Notes: a model not told the origin generated them from the sequence alone. DNA of 23,328 bases from JACPLA01 sp035291905 (GCA_035291905.1 DATDRF010000252.1:1-23328), one strand, 5' to 3'; shown: positions 14,068 to 23,087, counted from the first letter of the stretch. Made by a program: numbers and translations.

Positions 14068-15693
14068 ATGAAAAAAGATATTATCATCAACTCGACGGCG
14101 AACGAACATCGTATCGCCATTCTTGAAGACGGCCGGCTAGCCGAATTGTTTGTTGAAGTCCCCGGAAAGGAACGAATGGTTGGGGACATCTACTTCGGAA
14201 AAGTCGCCAAAGTCATGCCCGGCATTCGGGCTGCCTTTATCGACATTGGCCTCCAGCAGGACGCTTTTCTCCATTTCTCCGATATCGGCGACTCCCTCCA
14301 GGAATACAACGCCCTTTTTGATGACGATGACGACGAAGAGGATGAAAAACCTCAAGCCGTTCATCCCCAGGCCCCGACCAATGGGAGCGGCACAGAACCG
14401 TCCGCTCAGGCGGCGGTGGCTGTAGATGCTCCCCCTCCCGCCAGGCGAGAAGAACGGCGAAGACCCGAAGTCAATCTCCAGAAAGGCCACGAGATTCTCG
14501 TCCAGATCACAAAGGAGCCGGTGGGGAAAAAGGGGGTGCGCGTCACCTCGGAGATCTCCTTGCCCGGCCGTTTCCTCGTGCTTCTCCCCTTCGACGGCAA
14601 AGTTGGAGTCTCCAAAAAGCTGAACAACTTCAAAGAGAGGCGCAGGCTCAGAAAACTTGTCCGGTCCTTTATCCCGGAGGGCTTCGGAGCGATCATACGG
14701 ACTGTCGCGGAGGGCAAATCGGAGGAGATGATCAAGCAGGACCTCGAAGAGCTCGTCCGGGTGTGGGGGAACATCGAAAAAGCCGTCAAGACTGAACAGG
14801 CGCCGAGCCTTGTGTACAAGGACATGAACACGACGTCAAGTGTGATGCGTGATCTTTTTTCCGACAGCGTCGAGCACGTCGTCATTGACGACAAAAAGCT
14901 GTTCAAGGAGGTTCGTTCATACGTCCAATGGGTCTCTCCGGACATGCTCGACAGGCTCGAGCTCTATCGGGGCAAAGAACCCATTTTCGATAAACACGGG
15001 GTGGAGAAGGACATAGAGACGCTCTTCAGCAGAAAAGTGTGGCTCAAGAGCGGGGGGTACATCTACATTGAAAAGACCGAGGCGATGACCGTTGTCGACG
15101 TCAACAGCGGCCGGTATGCGGCAAAGAGGGAGCAGGAGCTGAATTCGCTCAAGACGGACATGGAGGCGGCGAGGGAAATCTGCAGGCAGCTCAGGCTGCG
15201 GGATATCGGCGGAATTATCGTTATCGATTTCATCGATCTCGAGGACGAGAAGAACAAGAAGAAGGTCTACGATGAGATGAAGAAGGAGCTTCGCCGCGAT
15301 CGGGCGAAGGTCACCGTGCTTCCCATGACGGAATTCGGCCTCATACAGATGACGCGGCAGCGTGTCCGGCAGAGCATTCACCTGAGCTTCAGCGAGAGCT
15401 GTCCCACCTGCGGCGGAACCGGCCTTGTGCAGTCGAAGACGACGACCATCAATACCATCGAGCGATGGATCCGACGGTTCAAATCGGAATCCCGGGAATT
15501 CCGCCTGGAATTGAGGGCGAATCCCACCATCGCGGCCTATTTGCACGAAGGAACGATCTCACGGCTCACAAAAATCAAATTCAAGTTCTTCGTTCGAATC
15601 AAGTTGATTCCCGATTCGTCCCTGCCGGTGGATGAATTCCGATTCACCTCACTCAAGCAGGGGAAGGACATCACAGACCAGTACAAAGCGTAA
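14068..15693 (+). CDS. rng: Ribonuclease G/E family endoribonuclease
   Basis: Single-strand-specific endoribonuclease that matures rRNA and starts mRNA decay; cytoplasmic. It is 541 residues, of RNase G size, without the long degradosome tail of RNase E. An S1 RNA-binding domain spans about 35-165 but is interrupted at about 84-136 by an acidic, then Ala/Pro-rich low-complexity insertion (a run of five Asp, later PPPARREERRRPE). The catalytic metal ligands are Asp344 (TVVDVNSGRY) and Asp387 (IVIDFIDLED). The Zn-link Cys pair is Cys445/Cys448 in CPTCGG. The start ATG matches the usual family N-terminus (MKKDIIINST). It is followed 12 bases later by the transaldolase gene. Confidence 0.95.
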   Translation: MKKDIIINSTANEHRIAILEDGRLAELFVEVPGKERMVGDIYFGKVAKVMPGIRAAFIDIGLQQDAFLHFSDIGDSLQEYNALFDDDDDEEDEKPQAVHPQAPTNGSGTEPSAQAAVAVDAPPPARREERRRPEVNLQKGHEILVQITKEPVGKKGVRVTSEISLPGRFLVLLPFDGKVGVSKKLNNFKERRRLRKLVRSFIPEGFGAIIRTVAEGKSEEMIKQDLEELVRVWGNIEKAVKTEQAPSLVYKDMNTTSSVMRDLFSDSVEHVVIDDKKLFKEVRSYVQWVSPDMLDRLELYRGKEPIFDKHGVEKDIETLFSRKVWLKSGGYIYIEKTEAMTVVDVNSGRYAAKREQELNSLKTDMEAAREICRQLRLRDIGGIIVIDFIDLEDEKNKKKVYDEMKKELRRDRAKVTVLPMTEFGLIQMTRQRVRQSIHLSFSESCPTCGGTGLVQSKTTTINTIERWIRRFKSESREFRLELRANPTIAAYLHEGTISRLTKIKFKFFVRIKLIPDSSLPVDEFRFTSLKQGKDITDQYKA

Positions 15694-15705
15694 CGAGGTT
15701 CAGAA

Positions 15706-16359
15706 ATGAAATTCTTCATCGACACGGCGAGTATTGCAGAAATCAAGGAAGCGGCCAGCCTGGGGGTGTTGGACGGAGTAACGACGAATCCCAGCCTCGT
15801 GGCGAAAGAGGGTAAGGACTTCAGGAAACTTCTTGAAGAAATTTGCGCCATTGTTGACGGAGACATCAGCGCCGAAGTGGTTTCGAAGGACACGGACGGC
15901 ATGCTCAAAGAGGGACGCGAGCTCTCGAAGATCCACAAGAACATCGTTGTCAAAGTGCCTCTCATCAAGGAAGGCCTCAAGGCCGTGAAGATCTTCAAAG
16001 CAGAGGGGATTCGTACGAACGTGACGCTTTGCTTTTCGCCGAACCAGGCATTGATGGCTGCGAAGGCGGGGGCTTACATCATCAGCCCGTTCATCGGGCG
16101 GCTCGACGATATCAGCCAGAACGGGATGGATCTCATCCGGCAGATCGTGACGATCTACCGCAACTACGGATACAAGACGCAGGTGCTTGTCGCAAGCGTG
16201 CGCCATCCGGTTCATGTTGTTGAAGCCGCAATGATCGGAGCGGAGATTTGTACGATGCCGTTTAAAGTGATTGAGCAGCTGATCAAGCACCCGCTCACCG
16301 ATATTGGATTGGAGCGATTCCTTGCAGATTGGAGAAAATTGCAGGAAGGCAAGAAATGA
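15706..16359 (+). CDS. tal: Transaldolase, TalC/FSA-type
   Basis: Class I aldolase-fold enzyme of 217 residues, of the small TalC/FSA subfamily. The Schiff-base Lys is Lys83 in VVKVPL. FSA of E. coli carries Tyr in the motif APYVNRID, whereas true transaldolases carry Phe; here the motif is SPFIGRLDD with Phe129. This favours transaldolase activity (sedoheptulose-7-phosphate plus glyceraldehyde-3-phosphate exchange in the pentose phosphate pathway) over fructose-6-phosphate aldolase. GAGG lies upstream of the ATG. Its stop overlaps the gcvT start (ATGA), so the two are probably translationally coupled. Confidence 0.93.
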   Translation: MKFFIDTASIAEIKEAASLGVLDGVTTNPSLVAKEGKDFRKLLEEICAIVDGDISAEVVSKDTDGMLKEGRELSKIHKNIVVKVPLIKEGLKAVKIFKAEGIRTNVTLCFSPNQALMAAKAGAYIISPFIGRLDDISQNGMDLIRQIVTIYRNYGYKTQVLVASVRHPVHVVEAAMIGAEICTMPFKVIEQLIKHPLTDIGLERFLADWRKLQEGKK

Positions 16360-17444
16360 AGAAGACCCCTTTTTATGGAATTCACGAATCACTAGGGGCG
16401 AAGTTGATCGAGTTTGGCGGGTATGCAATGCCCGTCCAGTATCCGTCGGGTATCGTGAAGGAGCATCTTGCCGTCCGTTCCGCAGTAGGAGTCTTCGACG
16501 TCTCCCACATGGGAGAATTTGAAGTGCGGGGGAAATCGGCGCTGGAGTTCCTTCAACGGGTGACCGTCAACGACGTGTCAAGACTCTCTGAAGGGAAAGC
16601 ACAGTACTCAGCAATGTGCTACGAGAACGGCGGGATCGTCGACGATCTGCTCGTCTATCATTGCGGTTCATATTACCTGCTGGTTGTCAATGCCTCGAAC
16701 ATTAAGAAAGATTTCGAGTGGCTTCAATCGAAACTCCACGGTGACGTCAGTCTCAGCGATGTCAGTGATGCAACGGCTCTCCTTGCCATCCAGGGGCCGC
16801 GTTCTCTGGCGACGCTGCAACCCCTTACGGATATCGACCTGGCCGGTATCGGCTACTACAGGTTTGAACAGGGCAAGGTCGCGGGAATTCCGATGATGAT
16901 TTCCCGGACGGGATACACCGGAGAACTTGGGTTTGAACTCTACTCCAGCATCAATGAGGATCAGGGAAAGAAATTGTGGAATGCCATTTTCGAGAAGGGC
17001 AAGGAATTCGGGATTACTCCCGTCGGGCTTGGCGCCCGCGATACGCTGCGACTTGAAATGGGATATTGCCTGTACGGCAACGACATCGATCAAACGACGC
17101 ATCCGCTTGAAGCAGGACTCGGCTGGATCACGAAACTCGACAAGCCCGATTTCATCGGCAAGTCGGTTCTGATGAAGGCAAAAGAAGCGGGGCTTCATCG
17201 GAAGCTCGTAGGATTTACGGTGTCCGACAAGAACATGCCGCGTCATGGCTACGGCATTAAGTCGAAGGGCGAGGCGTCGGGTCAGGTCACAAGCGGCACA
17301 TTTTCACCAAGTCTGCAAAAAGGAATCGGCCTGGGGTACGTGAGGACAAGGGAAGCAGCTGTTGGAACCGAACTTACCGTGGATGTTCGCGGGAAGGACG
17401 TCCCGGCAACCGTGGTGAACATTCCCTTTCTCCAAAAACGATAA
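16356..17444 (+). CDS. gcvT: Glycine cleavage system T protein (aminomethyltransferase)
   Basis: Transfers the methylene group from the aminomethyl-lipoyl H protein to tetrahydrofolate, releasing ammonia; cytoplasmic, part of the glycine cleavage complex. It is 362 residues, the normal length. Conserved blocks are FGGYAMPVQY, VGVFDVSHMGE, GGIVDDLLVY with the catalytic Asp at about 96, SRTGYTGELGFE and RDTLRLEMGYCLYG. I chose ATG 16356, which overlaps the transaldolase stop by four bases; nine extra residues from ATG 16329 would lie inside that gene. gcvH and gcvP are not in the window. Confidence 0.96.
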   Translation: MKKTPFYGIHESLGAKLIEFGGYAMPVQYPSGIVKEHLAVRSAVGVFDVSHMGEFEVRGKSALEFLQRVTVNDVSRLSEGKAQYSAMCYENGGIVDDLLVYHCGSYYLLVVNASNIKKDFEWLQSKLHGDVSLSDVSDATALLAIQGPRSLATLQPLTDIDLAGIGYYRFEQGKVAGIPMMISRTGYTGELGFELYSSINEDQGKKLWNAIFEKGKEFGITPVGLGARDTLRLEMGYCLYGNDIDQTTHPLEAGLGWITKLDKPDFIGKSVLMKAKEAGLHRKLVGFTVSDKNMPRHGYGIKSKGEASGQVTSGTFSPSLQKGIGLGYVRTREAAVGTELTVDVRGKDVPATVVNIPFLQKR

Positions 17445-17455
17445 CGGTCAGGCGC

Positions 17456-18235
17456 ATGAGAATAGGCCTTTGCTTCTCCCAATCGCAGCTCGACGAGATG
17501 CAGCTCAGGGACAAGAATGTCATCGTGATTGACGTTCTCCGATCGAGCACAACGGTCGTGACCGCCCTCCAAAACGGCGCCCGGGAGATCATTCCGGTTG
17601 GAAGTATTGAATCTGCTGTGAAGATATCGGGCAGCCTCTTCGGCGATGTGACCCTTCGCGGCGGAGAGCGGAACGGGAAAATGATTCAGGGGTTCAACCT
17701 GGGCAATTCTCCCGTCGAGTATACCGAGGCGATGGTTCGTGGAAAATCGATCATCTTCTGCACCACGAACGGGTCGGTTGCGATGGTCAAGAGCCGATAC
17801 GCACGGGCGATGGCCATTCTGGGATTCGTCAACATGTCGGCGATTGTCGATTTCGTCCGATCGCTGCAGTCGGATATCATGATCGTGTGCGCGGGCCGGC
17901 CTCCGGTCACCGGCGGATTCAGCCTGGAAGATGCTGTGTGTGCGGGAATGCTCGTTCAAAGACTTTCGGACGATAAATCGGCCGATGTCGAACTCACCGA
18001 TCCTTCCATGGCCGCCCGGAGTTTGTACAAGAGTTTTGGAAAATCCGTGCTGAAAATGCTGAAGAATTCCGATCACGGACGTTACCTCGCCGAAATAGGC
18101 TTTGCCGAAGACATTAAGGTCTGTGCTCAGATAGACTCAATGCAGAGTGTTCCGGTCTTGAACGGTACCTCAATCAAGCTCAGGAAAAACGAGACCGGTC
18201 CCGCCGAGAAGGAAGCGCCAAAAGTACCCGTTTGA
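17456..18235 (+). CDS. comB: ComB-like 2-phosphosulfolactate phosphatase family protein
   Basis: A 259-residue member of the ComB family. In methanogens ComB removes phosphate from 2-phosphosulfolactate during coenzyme M synthesis, but many bacteria that make no coenzyme M carry relatives of unknown substrate. Family blocks seen are VIVIDVLRSSTTVVTAL (residues about 22-38), LRGGERNGKMIQGFNLGNSP, IIFCTTNGSVAM and GFSLEDAVCAGMLV. It starts 11 bases after gcvT and stops one base before the longest ftsK frame, so it sits within the same run of genes. No ComA or ComC is visible nearby. The family call is firm; the reaction is uncertain. Confidence 0.88.
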   Translation: MRIGLCFSQSQLDEMQLRDKNVIVIDVLRSSTTVVTALQNGAREIIPVGSIESAVKISGSLFGDVTLRGGERNGKMIQGFNLGNSPVEYTEAMVRGKSIIFCTTNGSVAMVKSRYARAMAILGFVNMSAIVDFVRSLQSDIMIVCAGRPPVTGGFSLEDAVCAGMLVQRLSDDKSADVELTDPSMAARSLYKSFGKSVLKMLKNSDHGRYLAEIGFAEDIKVCAQIDSMQSVPVLNGTSIKLRKNETGPAEKEAPKVPV

Positions 18236-18257
18236 CATGGGCGAACGAGGAGAACAT

Positions 18258-20711
18258 ATGGATGATCCGAAGGCAGTCCTGACTCCAAAGAAGAAGAAGA
18301 GCCGCCAGAACCAGATGCTCTGTGTGGCGGGAATTCTTGTGTCGTTCATGGTACTGCTGAGCCTTCTTTCCTACAGTGCCGAAGATCAGGCGAGCGGCGA
18401 TATCCAGATCACGGACCTCTGGAAGGTGGTAACTAATGACGAGTTGATTCAGGCGAAGGCTCAGCAGACAGGGAACCTCCTGGGCCTCCTGGGCGCCCTT
18501 CTTTCCAACTGGCTCATCAACGGTACCATCGGTTATTCCGTTCTTGTTCTCCCGATCCTGGGATTCGTTTGGTCCTTCACCCTTCTCAGGCGAAAGAGCA
18601 TTCACAAGGTTCTTGTTGCCACAAACTACGTTGTCGCCCTTGCGATTCTCTTTGCCGGGCTCAACGGGCTCCTTCGGCTTACGAGTCCGGAACCCATTCT
18701 AATTATGGAATGGAGCGGAGCAGTGGGTGATTTCATTGCCAGCGTCCTCTCAAAGCTGATCGGAATGGCCGGTGCATTCATTCTTCTCATCGGCATGTTT
18801 TTCTCGATTGCGGTGCTCCTCTTTGATTTGGATCTCCAGTTGACCTACGAACGAGTCAAGCAATGGGCGGTTGTCGGTGGAGCATGGGGCATGGCCCGCT
18901 TGAGGGAATTGGCCGCAGCATTGTCCAAGGGGATGAAATCGATGCAATCGACTTCTGCCGCGGCTATCAACGTGAGAAGGCCCGAAGAAAGTGAAAGGCC
19001 CGCCGCGTTAGGTTCAAGACCTTCGGTAATCCGCACCCCGCCGGCCGCCTCGCCAATCTCCGCCCCGGTTCGCCCTCCCGCGAAAGAGCCGGACCTGACG
19101 GTGCAGGAAGAGCTGAAGGTGCAGTCAGGGGAATCTGAGCTGTTATTGGACATCAAAGAAGCTGTCAAGGAGGAGGAGGCAGATTTTGACCAGCACCGAA
19201 AAGACGCTGAAGACGTCCAGGAGGAAATAGACTTCGTTCCGCCTTCGGTCGATCTTCTGGATCCCGTGCGGGGCAGCGAACAGGTGGATGAACAGGAACT
19301 GAAAGCGAATGCCGAGCTCCTGCGATCAAAGCTCGCTGACTTTGGCGTGGAGATCGAAAGCGTCTCGGTGACACCAGGTCCCGTTGTGACTCTCTATGAA
19401 CTTGTTCCCGCGACCGGCGTCAAGATCAGCAGAATCGAAAGCCTGGAAGATGACATAGCCCTGGCGATGAAGGCGAAGGGGATCAGGATCATTGCCCCCA
19501 TTCCCGGGAAGGGTACTGTGGGAGTGGAAATACCGAATCAGCATCCCTCGCTCGTAACCATACGGAGCGTCATTAACTCCACAAGATTCCGGGATTCAAA
19601 GGCCGCTCTCCCGCTGGCCCTTGGGAAGACAATCTCGGGCGAAGTCTTCGTTGACGATCTTGCCCGCATGCCGCATCTTTTGATCGCCGGAGCAACGGGT
19701 TCGGGAAAGAGTGTGGGGATCAACACGATTCTGGTGAACCTCATTTACAAACTCCATCCGAGCGATGTGAAGTTCGTCATCATCGATCCGAAGAAGATCG
19801 AGCTTTCGCTCTTCAGGCGTCTCAAGCACCATTACCTCGGAGTCTCTCCCGATATCCAGGAAGATATCATTACCACGCCGCAAAATGCAGTCCTCGTGCT
19901 GAAGAGCGTCGAACTGGAGATGGAGAAAAGATACGACCGTCTGGCGCATGCGGGCGTGAGGAATATAGCGGACTACAACGACAAGGTCAGGGCCGGACGG
20001 CTTCATGATACGGATACGTTCAAACACAGGAAGATTCCATACATCGTTGTCGTCATTGACGAGCTCGCGGACCTCATGATTACCGCCGCGCGCGAGGTGG
20101 AAGAGCCGATCGCACGGTTGGCGCAGCTTGCCAGGGCTGTTGGTATCCATCTTGTGCTTGCGACCCAGCGGCCTTCTGTGGACGTTATCACGGGCGTGAT
20201 CAAGGCGAATTTCCCTGCCCGAATCGCTTATCAGGTGGCGACCAAGATCGACTCGCGTACGATCCTCGATATGAACGGCGCCGAGCAGCTCCTTGGAAAC
20301 GGGGATATGCTGTATTTTCCACCGGGGTCTTCCAAACCAATCCGGATTCAGAATGCCTTTATCTCATCGGACGAAGTTGAGGCGATCACCGGCCACGTCG
20401 AAAGGCAGAAGGGCTACAGCCAGCCGATGACCCTTCCGTCGGCGTTCGAGAAGAAGCGCAATGCCGGCGGTTCGGCCGACGGCTCCCGTGATGAGTTATT
20501 CGAGGAGGCAGCCAAGATCATTGTGCGGCACCAGCAGGGGTCCGTTTCCTTGCTTCAGCGCCGACTGAAAGTCGGATATTCGCGTGCAGCACGGCTGGTC
20601 GACGAGCTTGAGGCCGCAGGCATCGTTGGGCCGTTTGACGGGAGCAAGGCCCGGGAAGTACTCATTGAAAGCGAAGCAGAGTTGGACGTCATTCTCAAGA
20701 GTATGGCATGA
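18258..20711 (+). CDS. ftsK: DNA translocase FtsK
   Basis: Septal DNA pump that moves chromosome termini apart at division and activates XerCD recombination. It is 817 residues. Four transmembrane segments fall in about the first 200 residues, followed by a short charged, Pro-rich linker. The alpha/beta motor has Walker A GATGSGKS at about 478-485 and Walker B VVVIDELADL near 596-605. A C-terminal winged-helix gamma domain (RHQQGSVSLLQRRLKVGYSR to FDGSKAREVL) reads polar DNA sequences. I chose ATG 18258, with AGGAGA four bases before it; ATG 18237 would add seven residues. The stop overlaps lolA by four bases (ATGA). Confidence 0.96.
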   Translation: MDDPKAVLTPKKKKSRQNQMLCVAGILVSFMVLLSLLSYSAEDQASGDIQITDLWKVVTNDELIQAKAQQTGNLLGLLGALLSNWLINGTIGYSVLVLPILGFVWSFTLLRRKSIHKVLVATNYVVALAILFAGLNGLLRLTSPEPILIMEWSGAVGDFIASVLSKLIGMAGAFILLIGMFFSIAVLLFDLDLQLTYERVKQWAVVGGAWGMARLRELAAALSKGMKSMQSTSAAAINVRRPEESERPAALGSRPSVIRTPPAASPISAPVRPPAKEPDLTVQEELKVQSGESELLLDIKEAVKEEEADFDQHRKDAEDVQEEIDFVPPSVDLLDPVRGSEQVDEQELKANAELLRSKLADFGVEIESVSVTPGPVVTLYELVPATGVKISRIESLEDDIALAMKAKGIRIIAPIPGKGTVGVEIPNQHPSLVTIRSVINSTRFRDSKAALPLALGKTISGEVFVDDLARMPHLLIAGATGSGKSVGINTILVNLIYKLHPSDVKFVIIDPKKIELSLFRRLKHHYLGVSPDIQEDIITTPQNAVLVLKSVELEMEKRYDRLAHAGVRNIADYNDKVRAGRLHDTDTFKHRKIPYIVVVIDELADLMITAAREVEEPIARLAQLARAVGIHLVLATQRPSVDVITGVIKANFPARIAYQVATKIDSRTILDMNGAEQLLGNGDMLYFPPGSSKPIRIQNAFISSDEVEAITGHVERQKGYSQPMTLPSAFEKKRNAGGSADGSRDELFEEAAKIIVRHQQGSVSLLQRRLKVGYSRAARLVDELEAAGIVGPFDGSKAREVLIESEAELDVILKSMA

Positions 20712-21343
20712 GGAAATTCTCCCTGATCGTTTTTGCAGGTCTTGTGTTCCAGCAGGCCGCCGCACAGCAAATCTCAATGAGTGAGCTGACGTCGAACATG
20801 CAGCGACGGTACGAAACGATCGAGAACGTCGTGGCAAAGTTCGCGCAGCAGGTCAAGTTCGGCTTTTCGAATATCGAACAGCGCTTTACGGGTACGCTCA
20901 TCATGAAGAAGCCGAGGATGTACAGGATCGAATCTGAACACCAGACACTCGTTACTGACGGCACAACGGTTTGGGCGTATTCTCCGGTGAACAAACAGGT
21001 GGTCATCGACAAGTATAAGGAGAAGCAAAACTCCATTTCTCCCGACTTGTTCCTTCTCAATCTCCCCTCGGATTACTATTCCACGCTTCTTGGCAAGGAA
21101 ACGGAGGCCGAAAAAAGTCTGCTGACCGTCAAGCTCGTGCCGAAGGATGACCGGTCATTCATCAAGTCGGTGAAACTGTGGATTGTGGACGGAACATGGG
21201 ACGTCAGGAAGATTCTTATCGTCGACGTGAATGAAACGGAGACTCTGTATGTGATTGACCGTCTTTCTCAGAACACTGCCATCAACGATTCCCTCTTTTC
21301 ATTCTCCCCGCCCCCGGGGACGGAAATTGTCGACCTCCGCTAG
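20708..21343 (+). CDS. lolA: Outer-membrane lipoprotein carrier protein LolA
   Basis: Periplasmic chaperone that carries lipoproteins released by LolCDE to the outer membrane. It is 211 residues. The signal peptide ends near AAA-Q (residue about 19). The half-barrel family features include MQRRYETIENVVAKFAQQ, FTGTLIMKKPRMYRIE, TDGTTVWAYSPVNKQV and a late FSPPPGTEIVDL. Its start is coupled to the ftsK stop by four shared bases. The ftsK-lolA order is also found in E. coli, so this pairing is conserved over long distances. No lolB is seen, as is common outside Proteobacteria. Confidence 0.93.
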   Translation: MRKFSLIVFAGLVFQQAAAQQISMSELTSNMQRRYETIENVVAKFAQQVKFGFSNIEQRFTGTLIMKKPRMYRIESEHQTLVTDGTTVWAYSPVNKQVVIDKYKEKQNSISPDLFLLNLPSDYYSTLLGKETEAEKSLLTVKLVPKDDRSFIKSVKLWIVDGTWDVRKILIVDVNETETLYVIDRLSQNTAINDSLFSFSPPPGTEIVDLR

Positions 21344-21357
21344 GCACATTCCCCCGC

Positions 21358-22386
21358 ATGGCGTTCAAACCAAAGACAATTCTCCGATCCCTTCTCAGTC
21401 TTCTGCTCGCAGCGGTTTTTCTCTACGTTGCATTCCGCGGGATTTCCTTTTCCGAATTGTGGCAATCCCTTCGGGAGGTTCACTATCTGTGGATCGTTCT
21501 GATAGCGCCGATCGCGCTCGCAAGCCACTACGTCCGTGCCGTCCGCTGGAAACTTCTCCTGGGTCACGTGAAAGAGGATATCTCCACGTCGAATCTTTTT
21601 TCGGCGGTCATGATCGGTTACATGGTCAATAACGTGCTTCCCCGCGTGGGGGAACTGGTGCGCCCGTACGTTGTCGGAAAACTGGAAGGAGTTTCGAAGA
21701 GCACGGCATTCGGGACGGTCGTCATCGAACGAATCATCGACATGATGACGTTCTTTTTTCTTCTTTGTATGGTCCTTTTCCTCTTCCCCGACAGTCTTAC
21801 CACTCTCTGGGCGGATGCACCCAACCTGAGACTTCTCTTTCTTGCGGGATCTGCCGGATCGTTCGTCCTCTTTGTCCTGATCTTTCTGAAGAGTGAATCT
21901 CTTTTCAGGCTCTTCCGTTATGTAAAACCCGTTATTCCGTCAAAATACCGCGACGGGATCGACTCGCTTCTGGAATCGTTCCTTTCGGGATTCAGAATCG
22001 CATCGACAAGAAAGAAACTGCCTCTGGTGGTGCTCCTCAGTATGGCTATCTGGTTTCTTTACGGACTCGGAATCTACGTTCCGTTTTTTGCATTCGATTC
22101 GATTGCGGCCCTCAACCTGGGCCTTGGTGAATCGATGATTCTCTTGACGGTCACTTCTATCGCTTTCGTCCTCCCCGCGCCGGGAGCGTTTGGAACGTAT
22201 CATTCGTTTCTGAAGTATGCGCTGGTCAGGCTGTACGGCGTCGATGACGTGACCGCGCTCAGCTATTCCGTGTTGACTCACGAGGTTAATTTCATTCTTG
22301 TCATGATCGTTGGCGTCTTTTATTTTCTTAAGGACCATCTGAAGGTGTCTGAAGTCCGGTTGGAAGCCAGCGAGGCGAGCGAGTGA
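21358..22386 (+). CDS. Flippase-like membrane protein (LPG synthase TM / UPF0104 family)
   Basis: Integral inner-membrane protein of 342 residues with about eight hydrophobic segments. It carries the blocks typical of the lysylphosphatidylglycerol synthase TM-like family (PF03706): ALASHYVRAVRWKLLLG, YMVNNVLPRVGELVRPYVVGK, TVVIERIIDMMTFF and FVLPAPGAFGTYHSFLKYAL. It lacks the C-terminal catalytic domain of MprF, so it is not an aminoacyl-PG synthase. Relatives are suspected to move or modify lipid-linked molecules. It lies 14 bases after lolA and overlaps the next gene, placing it in an envelope-building cluster close to uppP. The ligand is unknown. Confidence 0.9.
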   Translation: MAFKPKTILRSLLSLLLAAVFLYVAFRGISFSELWQSLREVHYLWIVLIAPIALASHYVRAVRWKLLLGHVKEDISTSNLFSAVMIGYMVNNVLPRVGELVRPYVVGKLEGVSKSTAFGTVVIERIIDMMTFFFLLCMVLFLFPDSLTTLWADAPNLRLLFLAGSAGSFVLFVLIFLKSESLFRLFRYVKPVIPSKYRDGIDSLLESFLSGFRIASTRKKLPLVVLLSMAIWFLYGLGIYVPFFAFDSIAALNLGLGESMILLTVTSIAFVLPAPGAFGTYHSFLKYALVRLYGVDDVTALSYSVLTHEVNFILVMIVGVFYFLKDHLKVSEVRLEASEASE

Positions 22387-23087
22387 TCCCTTGGTGTGAA
22401 GCCCGGCCTCGGATCCGGCTCTCGGGGATTTGGCGTTACATTATGCTTTTCGCTGTTGCTTCACAGGGTACCGTGGTTGCGCAGGAGCCGTGGTCTTCCT
22501 GGATGGCTGTCTCAGGAGGAATGGGGATCAGCGCGGTTTCAGCTCCGTCGGTCGTGGACTACGTGAATACGGCCTCTCAGGCTGTTTCGGCGGAAAGAGT
22601 CTCGGAGTTTTCTTCGACAACGGAATTTTTCGTGGCGCCGGAAATAAGAGTAGCGGAGCAGTGGGCGATCGGGCTCGATTACTCCTATCGGATCAAATCG
22701 ATTGTGGTGAACGGCGCAGGAAGTCAGTCTCAATTTGAGATTTCTTCCCATCAAGTCGGGTTTGTGATCCATTACTTGATTGAAGGAGAAAGCTATCTCG
22801 TGCGGCTCGGCGGGGGAGGGGGGCCGGTTCTCGGCTCGTTTTCTCAGGCGCTGTTCGGCAATCCCGTGTTCTCTGATTTCTCGGCTCGCGGAGGGAGTAT
22901 CAAGATCGAGGCGATCGGGGACACCAAGTTCGACGACCATTTCTATGGAACCATCGGAGTCGACATGCGGTGGGTGTTTGGCCAGAGGTATCACAACGGG
23001 AGCCGCGAGGTGCGTGTCGGTACAATCAGTGCGGGGCTGGCATCGTTTGCATTAGGCCTCAAACTTGGGATCTTGATAAGATTGTGA
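22383..23087 (+). CDS. Putative outer-membrane beta-barrel protein
   Basis: A 234-residue protein with no family name I recognise. The N-terminus has arginines then a hydrophobic stretch (RLSGIWRYIMLFAVASQGTVVAQ), read as a signal peptide ending near VVA-Q. The rest alternates polar and non-polar residues with Gly-rich turns (GLDYSYRIKSIVVNGAG, VRLGGGGGPVLGSF, GTIGVDMRWVFGQRY), as in small porin-like barrels, and ends ALGLKLGILIRL. GTG 22383 overlaps the previous stop (GTGA) and supplies the positive n-region; ATG 22443 would leave a short uncharged signal. Function is unknown; the barrel is an inference. Confidence 0.7.
   Translation: MIPWCEARPRIRLSGIWRYIMLFAVASQGTVVAQEPWSSWMAVSGGMGISAVSAPSVVDYVNTASQAVSAERVSEFSSTTEFFVAPEIRVAEQWAIGLDYSYRIKSIVVNGAGSQSQFEISSHQVGFVIHYLIEGESYLVRLGGGGGPVLGSFSQALFGNPVFSDFSARGGSIKIEAIGDTKFDDHFYGTIGVDMRWVFGQRYHNGSREVRVGTISAGLASFALGLKLGILIRL

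Noticed and set aside
13533..14071. Open frames running across the tRNA-ffs spacer and the SRP RNA
   Set aside because: They cross the SRP RNA, and their protein sequence is the structured RNA translated; no known domain.
13839..14126. A 95-residue open frame overlapping the start of rng
   Set aside because: No ribosome site or family features; the second half is rng read in another frame. It starts within a leader with hairpins.
15700..16428. A 242-codon antisense frame over the transaldolase gene
   Set aside because: The plus-strand frame has clear catalytic motifs and an operon overlap; the antisense frame shows only codon mirroring.
17282..18076. A 264-codon antisense frame over gcvT and comB
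   Set aside because: Crosses the boundary of two well-supported genes and has no recognisable motif.
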